From positions 1-60,648 of the forward strand of contig CAYGCQ010000005.1 in the NCBI GenBank assembly GCA_964348455.1: a stretch of DNA of 60,648 nt, in the 5' to 3' direction. The notes beneath the pieces are model-generated. The model was given only the letters and a program-made list of their open reading frames with translations. It was not told the origin of the DNA and ran no database searches. The position numbers and the translations under genes are program-made. This DNA comes from UBA10133 sp964348455 (GTDB taxonomy: Bacteria; Patescibacteriota; Microgenomatia; UBA1400; MFAQ01). This document shows positions 1 to 7,864 of the stretch, piece after piece (within the stretch, counting starts at the first letter, position 1; each line of letters begins with the position of its first letter).

Positions 1-1218
1 ACTATTTTTGGTCGCTTTTTTCAGAGTGTTCAGAATATTTTTCTAACTATTTTTATCTTATTCAGTACGGCTCAGCTAGCCGAAAGTATTTTTTCTTTTT
101 ACCTCATTTTCTTTATCGTTCTTATATTACATTTCTGTAATCAACAGGTCATTCCTGCGAAGGCAGGAATCCATCAAATAGGTATTAATTTAAATAGATT
201 CCCGATCAAGTCGGGAATGACACGAAAAATAATACTGCAACTAATATTTGCATTACCTCTCTGGCTTACCCTACTCTTCCCCTACTTACAACTTCATTTA
301 AAATACCCCGAAGCTACCCGCCCCATTCGAGATGCAGCCCATTTTTCTCTCGGCTTAGAAGAAATCTTTACCAAGTACCAAAGCTGGACAGTAATAATAT
401 TGTTTTTAGCATCAATACTGGCGAAGGCGATCATCTCTTTTGGCGAGTCTTCGCAGTCCCGAAATGCTTGGTCCCGCGTTTGGCGGGATTTCGGGGCAAG
501 AATACAGATAATCCGCGTTCGCAGGAAACGCGGAATTATCGGTCGCCACCAAAGAGATATCGACGAAAGCCAATTTGAATGGATGCGAAAAACATTTAAA
601 ATCATATTACTCTTCTCCCTAATCATGCCTCTTGGGCCAGTACTAAAAATTTTTGGCACAAATTTGAGAATCTTCGGCTTCCCCATTCCCCTTCCCTATT
701 CACTTTTCTATTATTTATTCCCCGGTTTCACTGGCTTTCGTACTCCAAGTCGTTTTATCGTGCTAGCGTTACTATCCGGTGTTATCTTAATCGGCTACAA
801 CCTAAAACCAATATTTCAAAAACTTACCTCAAGAACAAAATTTGTGTTTATCTTGCTTATCTTTTCCCTCTTGATGTTAGAAGCAGACTTACCTCTTACT
901 GGTTACCCTGTAAACATCAACATGCACCCCTTATACCAAGAGGTAAAAAATCTACCGACTGACGCTGTTATCATTGAACTCCCCATCAAGCTTTGGAACA
1001 TGCCGGACCACGAAATCGAGTCAATTCGATCACTTTACACTCTTTCTCATAATCACCGCCGTTTTGGTGGCTTTTCCGGATTCGCTACCGATAGCTGGAT
1101 AGATCTGACGAATAAAATAAATGCCAACGGTTTAGATCAGGAAAATCTTTCTAAATTAAAAACTCTCGGAGTCACCCACATTATTGAGGACAATCAACTA
1201 ACCCCACTTGAGTTCTAG
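1..1218 (+). CDS. Multi-membrane-spanning protein (YfhO/glycosyltransferase-C-like), 5' end outside the window
   Basis: The reading frame is open from base 1, so the gene starts upstream; the ATG at 217 is internal and lies inside a repeat. The visible 405 residues contain several hydrophobic helices, a Pro-Gly-Phe-Thr-Gly-Phe-Arg-Thr-Pro-Ser-Arg-Phe stretch before a further helix, and a soluble C-terminal tail. This arrangement is seen in large YfhO-like or polyprenol-glycosyltransferase-like membrane proteins that build cell-surface glycans. That assignment is family resemblance only. Two palindromic repeat elements (148-221 and 420-571) sit inside the gene and are translated in frame, adding about 25 and 50 residues next to membrane segments. 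No terminator is seen directly after the stop. The role is uncertain. Confidence 0.6.
   Translation, partial: TIFGRFFQSVQNIFLTIFILFSTAQLAESIFSFYLIFFIVLILHFCNQQVIPAKAGIHQIGINLNRFPIKSGMTRKIILQLIFALPLWLTLLFPYLQLHLKYPEATRPIRDAAHFSLGLEEIFTKYQSWTVIILFLASILAKAIISFGESSQSRNAWSRVWRDFGARIQIIRVRRKRGIIGRHQRDIDESQFEWMRKTFKIILLFSLIMPLGPVLKIFGTNLRIFGFPIPLPYSLFYYLFPGFTGFRTPSRFIVLALLSGVILIGYNLKPIFQKLTSRTKFVFILLIFSLLMLEADLPLTGYPVNINMHPLYQEVKNLPTDAVIIELPIKLWNMPDHEIESIRSLYTLSHNHRRFGGFSGFATDSWIDLTNKINANGLDQENLSKLKTLGVTHIIEDNQLTPLEF
148..221. repeat. Palindromic GTCATTCC...GGAATGAC repeat, in frame inside a gene
   Basis: The element starts GTCATTCCTGCGAAGGCAGG and ends TCGGGAATGAC. It consists of two small hairpins (ATTCCTGC/GCAGGAAT and TTCCCGA/TCGGGAA) inside an outer inverted repeat. 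It belongs to a widespread bacterial repeat type that translates as V-I-P-A-K-A-G-I. It lies wholly inside the first coding sequence and keeps the frame. Related copies are at 13845, 29410, 36505 and 41461. Confidence 0.8.
420..571. repeat. About 150-bp nested palindromic element, in frame inside a gene
   Basis: The outer arms GGCGAAGGCGATCATCTCTT and the imperfect complement ending in ...CGAAAGCC pair with each other. Inside are two further hairpins, GTCCCGAAAT.../...ATTTCGGGGC and ATCCGCGTT.../...AACGCGGAAT. The structure resembles a nested or compound MITE-like insertion. It is translated in frame as a basic loop of about 50 residues between two membrane segments of the host protein. Confidence 0.6.
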
Positions 1219-1242
1219 AGTTCTTGCTTCCTTGAGTTCTTT

Positions 1243-1695
1243 TTATTCCTTCTGCCTATCCGTCTCCCCATGTGAACCACCCTTTGCTTTTCTCAATAGA
1301 CTTTGGACAAAACTTTCTTTCTTCTGTTTCTCTTGTGCTCCCTTTTGCTGGTTAACTCTTTCCTCTTGGGCTTTTTCCTGAGCAATCTGCTGATCCTGCT
1401 GCTGCTTTCTCTGTCTGTATTGATCCAGTTCCGATTTTACCTTGTTATACTGCTGAACATCCTTCTGCTTTGCTTCAGCTTTTCTTCTTTCCCTGTCCAT
1501 ATCAGTCGGTTCTTTAGGCTTATCTGTTTGAGGTGTACCAACTCCACTCGGAGCCCCCATGATTTGTTCAATAGTGGTTTGTGCCAAGTCAGTCCCAGTC
1601 TTAGCTACAGACTTCGCAGTGCTTTTTCCAAGCTCAAATAGATTGTCGGCCACTTGCTGGCCAATTCCTCCCATAGGTGCGGGCATTACATTCAT
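1243..1695 (-). CDS. Unknown protein with a Gln/Lys-rich coiled coil
   Basis: The protein has 150 residues. The N-terminal 45 residues are Gly/Ala-rich and could form an amphipathic helix. From about residue 65 to 135 the chain is almost entirely Lys, Glu, Gln and Arg, as expected for a long coiled coil or disordered charged helix. There are no Cys residues and no enzyme motif. It lies 250 bases downstream of recR on the same strand, and no strong ribosome binding site precedes the ATG. I do not recognise the family; similar small charged proteins are common in CPR genomes. The opposite-strand ORF here is a shadow of this gene. Confidence 0.5.
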   Translation of the reverse strand: MNVMPAPMGGIGQQVADNLFELGKSTAKSVAKTGTDLAQTTIEQIMGAPSGVGTPQTDKPKEPTDMDRERRKAEAKQKDVQQYNKVKSELDQYRQRKQQQDQQIAQEKAQEERVNQQKGAQEKQKKESFVQSLLRKAKGGSHGETDRQKE

Positions 1696-1947
1696 TTAAT
1701 CACAAATAGCGCCTTCTTTTATTTGTTAGCTTTTGCCCTGAGGGGTTCTCTAGTTTTTTATCCACTCTTTCCTCTGGCCTCACCATTTTGTCAGCAAATT
1801 CTTTTTTCAAATCAACACCCACTTATTTCTGCTCTTCATTCATGCTACTTCCAACTTTCAGTACTTATTTTTCGCCCTCAATGCAACTTCTTTAAAAACT
1901 ATGCCCTTATTTGACCACAAAAATGAACCAGAGTTTCAAGGGCAAGA

Positions 1948-2556
1948 TTACATCTCTCCCCGACCTTCAAGAGCCCTCGTCAATGTCTGCCCGTCAGCAT
2001 ACTCAATATCAGCCCCAGTAGGAAGTCCTCGACCAATCCTAGTAACTTTGATAGTTTCTCTTAAACCCAGTTCCTTCATTCTTTCTGTGATAAACATTGC
2101 AGTTGCCTCCCCTTCCATATTTGGATTGGTCGCGATAATTAGCTCTATAATCTCTCCTGTTTTTAATCGTGCCATCAGTTGTGGAATGCGCAAGTCATTT
2201 GGACCTATACCAGCCAAAGGGTTTACCGAACCCCCCAATACATGGTAAATACCCTTGTAGCCATCGGCTCGCTCAAATGCCAGTAGATCCAGCGAGGTCT
2301 CCACCACACACACAGTACTTTTATCTCTAGTATGTTCTTGACAAACAGGACAAAACTCTTCTTCACCAACGTTAAAACATAAAGCACACAGTTTAGTATC
2401 TTTCTTCAAGTTTTCCAGCGCCTGGGCAAACTTAGTCAGTTTCTCTTGGGGAACATTCAAAAGGTAATAAGCTAAACGGGCAGCCGACTTCGGACCAATA
2501 CCGGGTAAGGATTCAAACGCATCAATAACTTTCTGAACGGGGCGGATACTTCTCAT
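1948..2556 (-). CDS. recR: Recombination mediator protein RecR
   Basis: RecR binds DNA as a ring-shaped tetramer and, with RecO (and RecF), loads RecA on single-stranded gaps. The 202 residues match the usual length. An N-terminal helix-hairpin-helix (LPGIGPKSAARLAYYLL, about residues 17-33) is followed by a four-Cys zinc site at C57, C60, C69 and C72. A Toprim domain follows, with V-C-V-V-E around residue 86. The C-terminal I-G-R-G-L-P-T-G-A-D-I-E-Y-A-D stretch is diagnostic. It is the last gene of the dnaX-ybaB-unknown-recR cluster, a classic neighbourhood. A GGAGGAG lies about 20 nt before the ATG, too far to be an ideal ribosome site. Confidence 0.95.
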   Translation of the reverse strand: MRSIRPVQKVIDAFESLPGIGPKSAARLAYYLLNVPQEKLTKFAQALENLKKDTKLCALCFNVGEEEFCPVCQEHTRDKSTVCVVETSLDLLAFERADGYKGIYHVLGGSVNPLAGIGPNDLRIPQLMARLKTGEIIELIIATNPNMEGEATAMFITERMKELGLRETIKVTRIGRGLPTGADIEYADGQTLTRALEGRGEM

Positions 2557-2569
2557 ATCTTATTAAAAC

Positions 2570-3076
2570 TTACGACTCCTCCTTCTTAGGAACAAAAATA
2601 AGTGAATACAAATCTTCAGGTTCAATTGTTATTGTCGTCTTATTATCAATCATCACTTGTAAAACCGCTTTATTCTCCGGAAGAATTACAAATGGAAATT
2701 CGCCATTTAAATCAGGATAGGCACTTACTCTAGAAACAGTGATTTCTTGTAAACCATCTGAGTTTAGTGGAATATGGCTTAGGTTTTCAAGTCCCTTTTT
2801 ATCTTCATCAACTGCCATGATTTGAACTCGCAGACTGAACCCGTTTTCTTTTCCACCTACCCTATCAAAAACAATCGCATTTAGCTCTTTTTGCCCTGAC
2901 CCTTTTCTTTGCACTCCCTGCCCCATACCATTTGTAAATTCTGTCTCGGATTTTCTAAGTAGATATCCTAAAATTTCGTTCAGCTTATCAACTTCAGACG
3001 CAGGAATATTATCAATTTCTTGACCACCGGTGAGTTCAAGTAATCCAGCATCATCCTCAATTTCTACAGTAGGCAC
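2570..3076 (-). CDS. Unknown protein in the dnaX-recR cluster
   Basis: The protein has 168 residues, is acidic at the N terminus, and has no membrane segment or Cys cluster. It starts with GTG at 3076, two bases after the ybaB stop. The AAAGGAG embedded in the last ybaB codons serves as its ribosome site, so the two genes are translationally coupled. The second half reads like beta strands. The usual bacterial order is dnaX-ybaB-recR, so this is an extra gene inserted between ybaB and recR. A role in DNA replication or repair is possible from position only. I do not recognise the family. Confidence 0.7.
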   Translation of the reverse strand: MPTVEIEDDAGLLELTGGQEIDNIPASEVDKLNEILGYLLRKSETEFTNGMGQGVQRKGSGQKELNAIVFDRVGGKENGFSLRVQIMAVDEDKKGLENLSHIPLNSDGLQEITVSRVSAYPDLNGEFPFVILPENKAVLQVMIDNKTTITIEPEDLYSLIFVPKKEES

Positions 3077-3077
3077 C

Positions 3078-3371
3078 CTAAGCTCCTTTCGGCATGTTTC
3101 CTAACACCTTGGAAAGATCTCCCATGGAATCCTTCATTTCTTCAGCAGCATACTTCTGAGCTTTTGTAATAGCTTCGTTAATCACCTTTACCGCCTGATT
3201 CATGTTCTCCCCACTTACGTAAAGTTCTTTAAGCTTTCCGTCACCAGTAACAATAGCCTTCACATCTCCATCCTCAATCTCAGTCTTGTGGCCTGCTATC
3301 TTTCTCTGAAGCAAAGCTAGTTTTGTAAGGGCAGCTCCTTGAGCTCCGAATTGTTTTATTCCGTTAAACAT
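3078..3371 (-). CDS. ybaB: YbaB/EbfC family nucleoid-associated protein
   Basis: YbaB/EbfC proteins are small dimeric DNA-binding proteins, usually encoded between dnaX and recR, as here. The 97 residues show the family pattern: an N-terminal helix, then V-K-A-I-V-T-G-D-G-K-L-K-E-L (the G-x-G/beta-hairpin core, about residues 39-52), then a C-terminal helix with A-x-x-K-A-Q-K and an M-G-D-L tail. It lies 54 nt downstream of dnaX and is probably co-transcribed with it. No clear Shine-Dalgarno precedes the ATG. Confidence 0.9.
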   Translation of the reverse strand: MFNGIKQFGAQGAALTKLALLQRKIAGHKTEIEDGDVKAIVTGDGKLKELYVSGENMNQAVKVINEAITKAQKYAAEEMKDSMGDLSKVLGNMPKGA

Positions 3372-3425
3372 AATATTTTAATCTAACTTGTAACCCCTAA
3401 ATTGTAGCAGAATCCCAAAAATATC

Positions 3426-4967
3426 TTAATTCCCAAATATCTTCTCGGCAGCGTCCATTACTCCTCCTGTAGTAGTCATCACATCTTCCTTCACTTCAGC
3501 AATATTTTCATCTTCAAGTAACGGCTCTGTTCGAATCACTTTATCCGTCAATATGCATCTGAAGGTCATTGGACCCCATACCTTTGCCATTTGCTCTTCG
3601 ATTAACTTTCTTTTAACATCTCTTTCAAGCATATCCAGATGGAATCTGGAGGTCACCGAAATCGTCAAAGACTTTCCTTGCACATCCACAGGAGAAACCA
3701 GTCGGAGCATTCCTGCCAAAGAACCATTGCTTGCCGACATCTTACTTAAGAAATCCACCCAGCCACTTTTAACATTCTCAATACTTACAAATCCTTCTGG
3801 ACCCGACTGAGGAACTATTGTATCCACAACAGGCCCTTCTTCCTTCTTTATCACACTTTCCGTACTAACCTTAATTATGGAATCTTTGCGGATTTCCGGA
3901 TCCGGGGCAGGCGCTTGCACTTTTGGGCGAGACCCTCCTCCGCTATCACCAAGAGCAAGCGACAAGAGAGAAATCTCCAAAGGTAGCATTGGCAAAGGTG
4001 AAATTTTAATTCTATCTGTAGCGGTAATAAGACTATCTATTATTTTTAAATAAATCTCAGGACTTTCACCATTTCTTAATTTATCTTCCATTTCCAACTT
4101 GGCAACTGTCAGTAGCGATGAGCCAAGCAGAGAGGCTTTTACCCCGGTTTTTTCCATCTCATCAAACATTATCGTTATTGCACCCGTATCGGAAGATATG
4201 ACTGCTTTCAACAACTTGGCGACTGAATGTCTCCCCACCACTCCCAAAACCTTTGCAAGTATCTCATCGGTAATCTTAGAACCATAAGTTGAAATTTGCT
4301 CGAGTATTTTATGACCCTCTCGAAAACTTCCGTCGGTTGCTTCAGCAATTTCTCTCAGAAGTTCTTTTTGAATTTCGATCTTCTCCCCCTTTACTGCTTT
4401 CATCAGAGATCCAATCACTTCATCGATAGTTGCTTTTGTAAAATTTACGCGAGCACAGCGGCTGGCAATGGTCTCCGGCACCTTTTGAGACTCCGTAGTA
4501 CAAAGAATAAACAAGGCATGTGCAGGAGGCTCTTCCAGTGTCTTCAAAAGTGCGTTGAATCCTGCGGTTGATACCATGTGAACTTCATCGATAATATAAA
4601 CCTTTTTCGTCAGTTGTACCGGTGATAATCTCACCCTGTCTCTCAACTCCCTAATGTCATCAACCAACCCATTACTGGCCGCATCAATTTCTACCACATC
4701 GACTCCACTCCCTCTACCAATAACCTTACATGCCTCACACTCTCCACAAGGTTCAAAATAATTGTTGGCTATACCTTGATTCTTCTCACAATTAACTATT
4801 TGTGCCAAAATTCTGGCAGTACTTGTTTTCCCTGAACCACGAGGGCCTACAAACAAATACGCATGGGAAATTTTTCCTGAAGATAAAGTCGAAAGTAATA
4901 CATCACGGACCGACGCCAAGTCTAGTTCTGAAATTTTCTTTGGTCGGTATGTTTGGTAAAAACTCAC
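3426..4967 (-). CDS. dnaX: DNA polymerase III subunit gamma/tau
   Basis: This is the clamp-loader ATPase of the replisome. Over 513 residues it shows Walker A GPRGSGKT (41-48), a zinc module (C60, C74, C77, C80), Walker B I-I-D-E-V-H (125-130), and the sensor region C-T-T-E-S-Q-K-V-P-E-T-I-A-S-R-C. A variable acidic linker leads to a C-terminal tau-like domain from about residue 400. The only well-placed start is GTG at 4967. A TTGACT-16-TATTTT promoter lies about 110 nt upstream, giving a leader with no recognisable riboswitch or SRP RNA. It is the first gene of the cluster running to recR. No programmed-frameshift signal for a separate gamma form was noticed. Confidence 0.95.
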   Translation of the reverse strand: MSFYQTYRPKKISELDLASVRDVLLSTLSSGKISHAYLFVGPRGSGKTSTARILAQIVNCEKNQGIANNYFEPCGECEACKVIGRGSGVDVVEIDAASNGLVDDIRELRDRVRLSPVQLTKKVYIIDEVHMVSTAGFNALLKTLEEPPAHALFILCTTESQKVPETIASRCARVNFTKATIDEVIGSLMKAVKGEKIEIQKELLREIAEATDGSFREGHKILEQISTYGSKITDEILAKVLGVVGRHSVAKLLKAVISSDTGAITIMFDEMEKTGVKASLLGSSLLTVAKLEMEDKLRNGESPEIYLKIIDSLITATDRIKISPLPMLPLEISLLSLALGDSGGGSRPKVQAPAPDPEIRKDSIIKVSTESVIKKEEGPVVDTIVPQSGPEGFVSIENVKSGWVDFLSKMSASNGSLAGMLRLVSPVDVQGKSLTISVTSRFHLDMLERDVKRKLIEEQMAKVWGPMTFRCILTDKVIRTEPLLEDENIAEVKEDVMTTTGGVMDAAEKIFGN

Positions 4968-5075
4968 ATGTACAACTTATGGCTTTTTACGCTCGGTGTC
5001 AACTGCAAAAAACTTACTCATTCCCTATGCTTAGACCGCTACAGCCCATCTTTCTCTCAACCTCGTGCCTAAAAG

Positions 5076-5103
5076 AAAATAATGCAAAATTAATATAAGT
5101 CAA
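5076..5103 (-). promoter_or_regulatory. Probable promoter of dnaX cluster
   Basis: On the minus strand TTGACT and TATTTT are separated by 16 bases. The predicted start gives a leader of roughly 100 nt before the GTG of dnaX. Confidence 0.45.
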
Positions 5104-5130
5104 GCGAAATAAACCCGAATACTAGGTACA

Positions 5131-5157
5131 AAAATACCCCGGCTATATACCGGGGTA
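5131..5157 (-). terminator. Rho-independent terminator
   Basis: The stem TACCCCGG/CCGGGGTA with a 7-nt loop is followed by a U-tract on the minus strand, directly after the gene ending at 5162. Confidence 0.85.
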
Positions 5158-5161
5158 AAAA

Positions 5162-5488
5162 CTAGTGTGTCACAATCATTCTAAAAATCGTGCTCTTATC
5201 ATTCACAATTCTCTCAATCAAAATCATGTCGTTGTCATGATGGGTTACTATGACGGTTTCTTTGTTGACATCCCAAGTAATATTTCTACTTGGTAAAAGA
5301 GGGATTTTCAAAACGCCATTTTTTAATGAAAAACCTCCCTTAATTTTTCTCAGTGACAACCCTCTTGGATCGCTGCTTCTATCACCCTTAAAATATGAAA
5401 CAATTGAAAATTCCTTATCTTTCAAAAAATCAATCAGGTCCTGAGCAACTGTCGCACAATTCTCGGAAGTTACCGTTACATGAGTCAT
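5162..5488 (-). CDS. Unknown small protein
   Basis: The 108 residues contain no membrane segment. The ATG at 5488 has GGAGG at ideal spacing, and the gene is followed at once by its own terminator, so it looks like a self-contained expressed cassette. The sequence alternates short hydrophobic and polar strands and suggests a small beta-rich domain. Three histidines near residues 82-83 and the C terminus are the only concentrated functional groups. I do not recognise the family. Confidence 0.65.
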   Translation of the reverse strand: MTHVTVTSENCATVAQDLIDFLKDKEFSIVSYFKGDRSSDPRGLSLRKIKGGFSLKNGVLKIPLLPSRNITWDVNKETVIVTHHDNDMILIERIVNDKSTIFRMIVTH

Positions 5489-5558
5489 CTAATCCTCCAT
5501 CTTTAGATAAAAGTACATTTCTATTTTACCCTAAAAACAAAAAGAGTAAAAATATATT

Positions 5559-5942
5559 TTAGTCATGATGAACACCCAAAAGGTGAAGCAAGCCATGGCA
5601 AGCCAAGAACTCAATCTCATCGTCGATCAGTTTATTCCACTGCATCGCCTGTCTCTTTGCTTGGGGATAGCAAACCACAATATCTCCCAAGTTCAAACCT
5701 TCTTCATCTTCAGGCATCTCCGCACCTTCTTCCAGTGGGAATGAGAGGACATCCGTTACTTCATCCCGATTAAAATACTTCTTTTCTAGTTCGCGAATCT
5801 TCCTCTCCCCTACTACACTCAAGGAAATAATTACTTTTCCCTGCAATCCCTGCTCAATAAGAGTTTTCTCTAACCCTGCTCGCACTTGTTTCCGGTTGAA
5901 GCTATATCTACTATCAGCAGAAATATCTAATTTTAGTTTCAT
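5559..5942 (-). CDS. ybeY: Endoribonuclease YbeY
   Basis: YbeY is a zinc-dependent RNase in 16S rRNA maturation and ribosome quality control. The C-terminal motif H-G-L-L-H-L-L-G-V-H-H-D carries the three metal-binding histidines, and R-D-E-V-T-D-V-L-S-F-P in the middle is also characteristic. I place the start at 5942 because AGAGG lies 4-5 nt upstream and the protein then begins M-K-L-K-L-D. The upstream ATG at 5978 lies in the edge of a 178-bp repeat. The protein ends directly after the third histidine, so it is a minimal form of about 127 residues. Confidence 0.9.
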   Translation of the reverse strand: MKLKLDISADSRYSFNRKQVRAGLEKTLIEQGLQGKVIISLSVVGERKIRELEKKYFNRDEVTDVLSFPLEEGAEMPEDEEGLNLGDIVVCYPQAKRQAMQWNKLIDDEIEFLACHGLLHLLGVHHD

Positions 5943-5977
5943 TGCCTCTATTCTAACCCATACCACCTCTTGGCACA

Positions 5978-6155
5978 AAATGACGTCCTCCCCGCACAGA
6001 CTCCGCTTCGCTTCGCATTGTACGGGGTTTCCTGACTGTATTTCATTTCATGCTACCAGCATATCATCGCCTTCGGCGACGACATGCTCATCCCATTCAT
6101 CCCCGCACAAGGTTTGAGTACAAACCCTTGTACGGGGTTTCCTGGGTACAAAAAA
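5978..6155. repeat. 178-bp dispersed structured repeat, copy 1
   Basis: It begins AAATGACGTCCTCCCCGCAC and ends CCTGGGTACAAAAAA. Identical-length copies are at 25740-25917 and 45994-46171. This copy differs from those two at two bases that I can see, while the other two look identical to each other. Inside are four hairpins: CCCCGCACA/TGTACGGGG, ATGC/GCAT, TCGCC-TTC-GGCGA within GCAT/ATGC, and CCCCGCACAAGGTTTG/CAAACCCTTGTACGGGG. TTTCCTG follows each large hairpin. The A-tract end coincides with the U-tract of the minus-strand terminator of the next gene. Confidence 0.9.
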
Positions 6156-6176
6156 GCGGCCGACACTGCGACCGCT
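6150..6176 (-). terminator. Rho-independent terminator abutting repeat copy 1
   Basis: The AGCGGTCG/CGGCCGCT stem followed by TTTTTT on the minus strand ends the gene at 6184. The repeat begins exactly at the T-tract. Confidence 0.85.
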
Positions 6177-6183
6177 AAACTTA

Positions 6184-6636
6184 TTACTTAATCGGATAAA
6201 ACCTTTGGAGTTTACTATCGATACCCTCTATCGGGCCTAAAACATTCCATTCATTCATAACATACTTATGCCCAACTTCCGGTGCGGGCCAAGAAGGAGC
6301 TCCGCATCTGGCCAACATGACTAATGACGGATTCTTCTCATTCCTAAACTCATCTACGATGTAGGAATATCCATTTTGGTGTACCACACTTACATTTGTT
6401 CTGGAAACTATCCATATATTTCCCGGTACATTTTCCGGAGTCACAAGGGGTATGGGTGTTACAAGCGAGGTCGGTGTATTTTGTGGAGTAACAAATATTT
6501 GCTGGGGGGGATGATTATTCTGAGTATCAGTCGAACCCCTCCTAGACAGTAAGAACCCCAGCAGAGATACGACCACAACCAACAATATACCTAGACCAAT
6601 CCAAATATGCTTATCTTGAAGAACAAATTTATTCAC
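6184..6636 (-). CDS. Membrane-anchored extracytoplasmic protein, unknown
   Basis: The protein has 150 residues with one membrane helix at about 11-30 followed by R-R. A Pro/Thr/Gln-rich stalk (about 35-70) and a small C-terminal domain with one Cys follow. The orientation predicts the C-terminal domain outside the cell. It starts with GTG at 6636 behind AGGAGG, and the stop is followed by a strong terminator, so it is a stand-alone cassette. The T-P-x-x-T-P stalk resembles other surface proteins in this window (42195-42824 and 49255-50403). The function is unknown. Confidence 0.65.
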   Translation of the reverse strand: MNKFVLQDKHIWIGLGILLVVVVSLLGFLLSRRGSTDTQNNHPPQQIFVTPQNTPTSLVTPIPLVTPENVPGNIWIVSRTNVSVVHQNGYSYIVDEFRNEKNPSLVMLARCGAPSWPAPEVGHKYVMNEWNVLGPIEGIDSKLQRFYPIK

Positions 6637-6701
6637 AGGGCCTCCTATCTATGAAGTTAAAGTGCTAACACCAGTATAGACTCATAAACATAAATTAGTA
6701 T

Positions 6702-6727
6702 AAAAAAAGACCCACGTTTGTGGGTCT
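6702..6727 (-). terminator. Rho-independent terminator
   Basis: On the minus strand AGACCCAC-AAAC-GTGGGTCT is followed by seven T, ten bases after the stop of the gene at 6737. Confidence 0.9.
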
Positions 6728-6736
6728 GCCAAATAA

Positions 6737-7009
6737 TTAATCCCTGTAGTTACCCCTGCCCTGGTCAAAAAGAGTCTTGACATGCAGGGCTGCAAAATTG
6801 TTCGGGACTTCAACGTCACAACGGCAAATGGGGCAATACGTCCACACCACTTCAACACCAGCGTCATACTGTCCTCGTGTCTCGATGGTCCTCTTCATTT
6901 CGTCTAAAGACGACACCAAGAGCTGATGTCCATTACCACCACCATTACAAACAAACTTAAATTCCTCGATCTTTGCTTCTTCGGAACCTGACGCAACTAC
7001 TTTTGCCAT
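6737..7009 (-). CDS. Small Cys-containing protein, unknown
   Basis: I start it at the ATG at 7009, where GGAGG is correctly spaced; the TTG four codons upstream overlaps that ribosome site. The roughly 90 residues include C-N-G-G-G-N-G-H and C-P-I-C-R-C-D, which could make a small zinc site. There is no membrane segment. It has its own ribosome site and terminator. The function is not recognised. Confidence 0.6.
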   Translation of the reverse strand: MAKVVASGSEEAKIEEFKFVCNGGGNGHQLLVSSLDEMKRTIETRGQYDAGVEVVWTYCPICRCDVEVPNNFAALHVKTLFDQGRGNYRD

Positions 7010-7086
7010 TCTTGCCTCCAAAATTAGGTTAATGTTCTTACTGACTAATTATACCAAATAATATTGAGAATATGACTACCTATAGG

Positions 7087-7521
7087 TTAATTTGGGAATT
7101 TTTGCATAACCACTCGCTGAACCACTCCGCCATCGACTTTACCCTTAAGCTTGCCCATAACAGCTCCCATAAGCCGTCCGCCTGTCAAGCCGGTCTCCTT
7201 AGCCGTCTTATCTACTTCGAGCGCCACATCTTCCTCGTTCATCATGGCTGGCAGATAACCTTCAATTACGCCTAATTCATACTTTTCCTGTTCAACACGC
7301 TCCATCGAGCCAAGTTTCTCGAAAATCTCCACAGAATCACGTCTCTTTTTCGCCTCTTTCATCAAAACCTTTACGACTGCCTCATCCGGCAACTCTCCAT
7401 CTTTGAAGTCCACTTGTGCGTAGGAAAGTTCCGAAGATAGTAACTTTAATGCATCCACAAGCTTGTGATCTCCAGCCTTTTGAGCGGTTACTATATCTGA
7501 CTTAAGTTTTGAATATAACAT
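7087..7521 (-). CDS. YqeY/GatB-tail family protein
   Basis: The protein resembles YqeY, a helical protein related to the tail domain of GatB, whose role is thought to involve tRNA-dependent amidation but is unsettled. Recognisable signs are the N-terminal helix with A-L-K-L-L-S-S-E-L, E-A-K-K-R-R-D-S-V-E-I-F-E-K, E-L-G-V-I-E-G-Y-L-P, and the C-terminal G-R-L-M-G-A-V-M-G-K-L-K-G-K-V-D-G-G. The start at 7521 gives M-L-Y-S-K-L. TATACT lies six bases upstream with no Shine-Dalgarno, so the message is probably leaderless. It follows rpsU on the same strand, a common pairing (rpsU-yqeY). Confidence 0.85.
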   Translation of the reverse strand: MLYSKLKSDIVTAQKAGDHKLVDALKLLSSELSYAQVDFKDGELPDEAVVKVLMKEAKKRRDSVEIFEKLGSMERVEQEKYELGVIEGYLPAMMNEEDVALEVDKTAKETGLTGGRLMGAVMGKLKGKVDGGVVQRVVMQKFPN

Positions 7522-7588
7522 AGCTAAAGTATACCCTAACCAAAAACACACCCATTTCAGATGTGTCTAAGGTGATAATTACCAGCTT

Positions 7589-7813
7589 TTACTTAGTAAT
7601 GCCTGCATTGCGTTTGTTCCGCCTTCGAATACGAGCAGAAGCTTTGCGTAGTTCTGTCATCTTGATATTCTTTACCTTGGAAGGCTTAAGGAACCCAGAC
7701 ATACCAACAGTTCTGACTTTATCAAGCCCCTGATCTTCAAAAGTCAGTTTCTTGAACTCACTAATAAGCTGTTGTGTACTTTGTCCTTGTTTTCTTTTTG
7801 CTACTAGTGCCAC
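7589..7813 (-). CDS. rpsU: Small ribosomal subunit protein bS21
   Basis: The 74-residue protein is very basic in its second half (S-A-R-I-R-R-R-N-K-R), with F-L-K-P-S matching the Y/F-x-K-P-S of bS21. The N terminus V-A-K-R-K-Q-G-Q-S-T-Q-Q-L-I-S-E-F-K-K fits the first helix. bS21 sits at the platform of the 30S subunit near the anti-Shine-Dalgarno. The start is GTG at 7813 with AGAGG upstream, and the gene neighbours yqeY. The match is divergent, so the name is likely rather than certain. Confidence 0.75.
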   Translation of the reverse strand: MALVAKRKQGQSTQQLISEFKKLTFEDQGLDKVRTVGMSGFLKPSKVKNIKMTELRKASARIRRRNKRNAGITK

Positions 7814-7864
7814 AAAAAATGCACCTCTCTTTCTAATTTTTTACTTGTTTTATTAAATACTTGG

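Noticed and set aside
217..1218. ATG at 217 as the start of the first gene
   Set aside because: The frame is open back to base 1 with membrane-helix coding sequence, and the ATG lies inside a repeat element.
4968..5130. SRP RNA gene upstream of dnaX, a common location
   Set aside because: The conserved SRP tetraloop and symmetric loop are absent; the region looks like a plain leader with a promoter.
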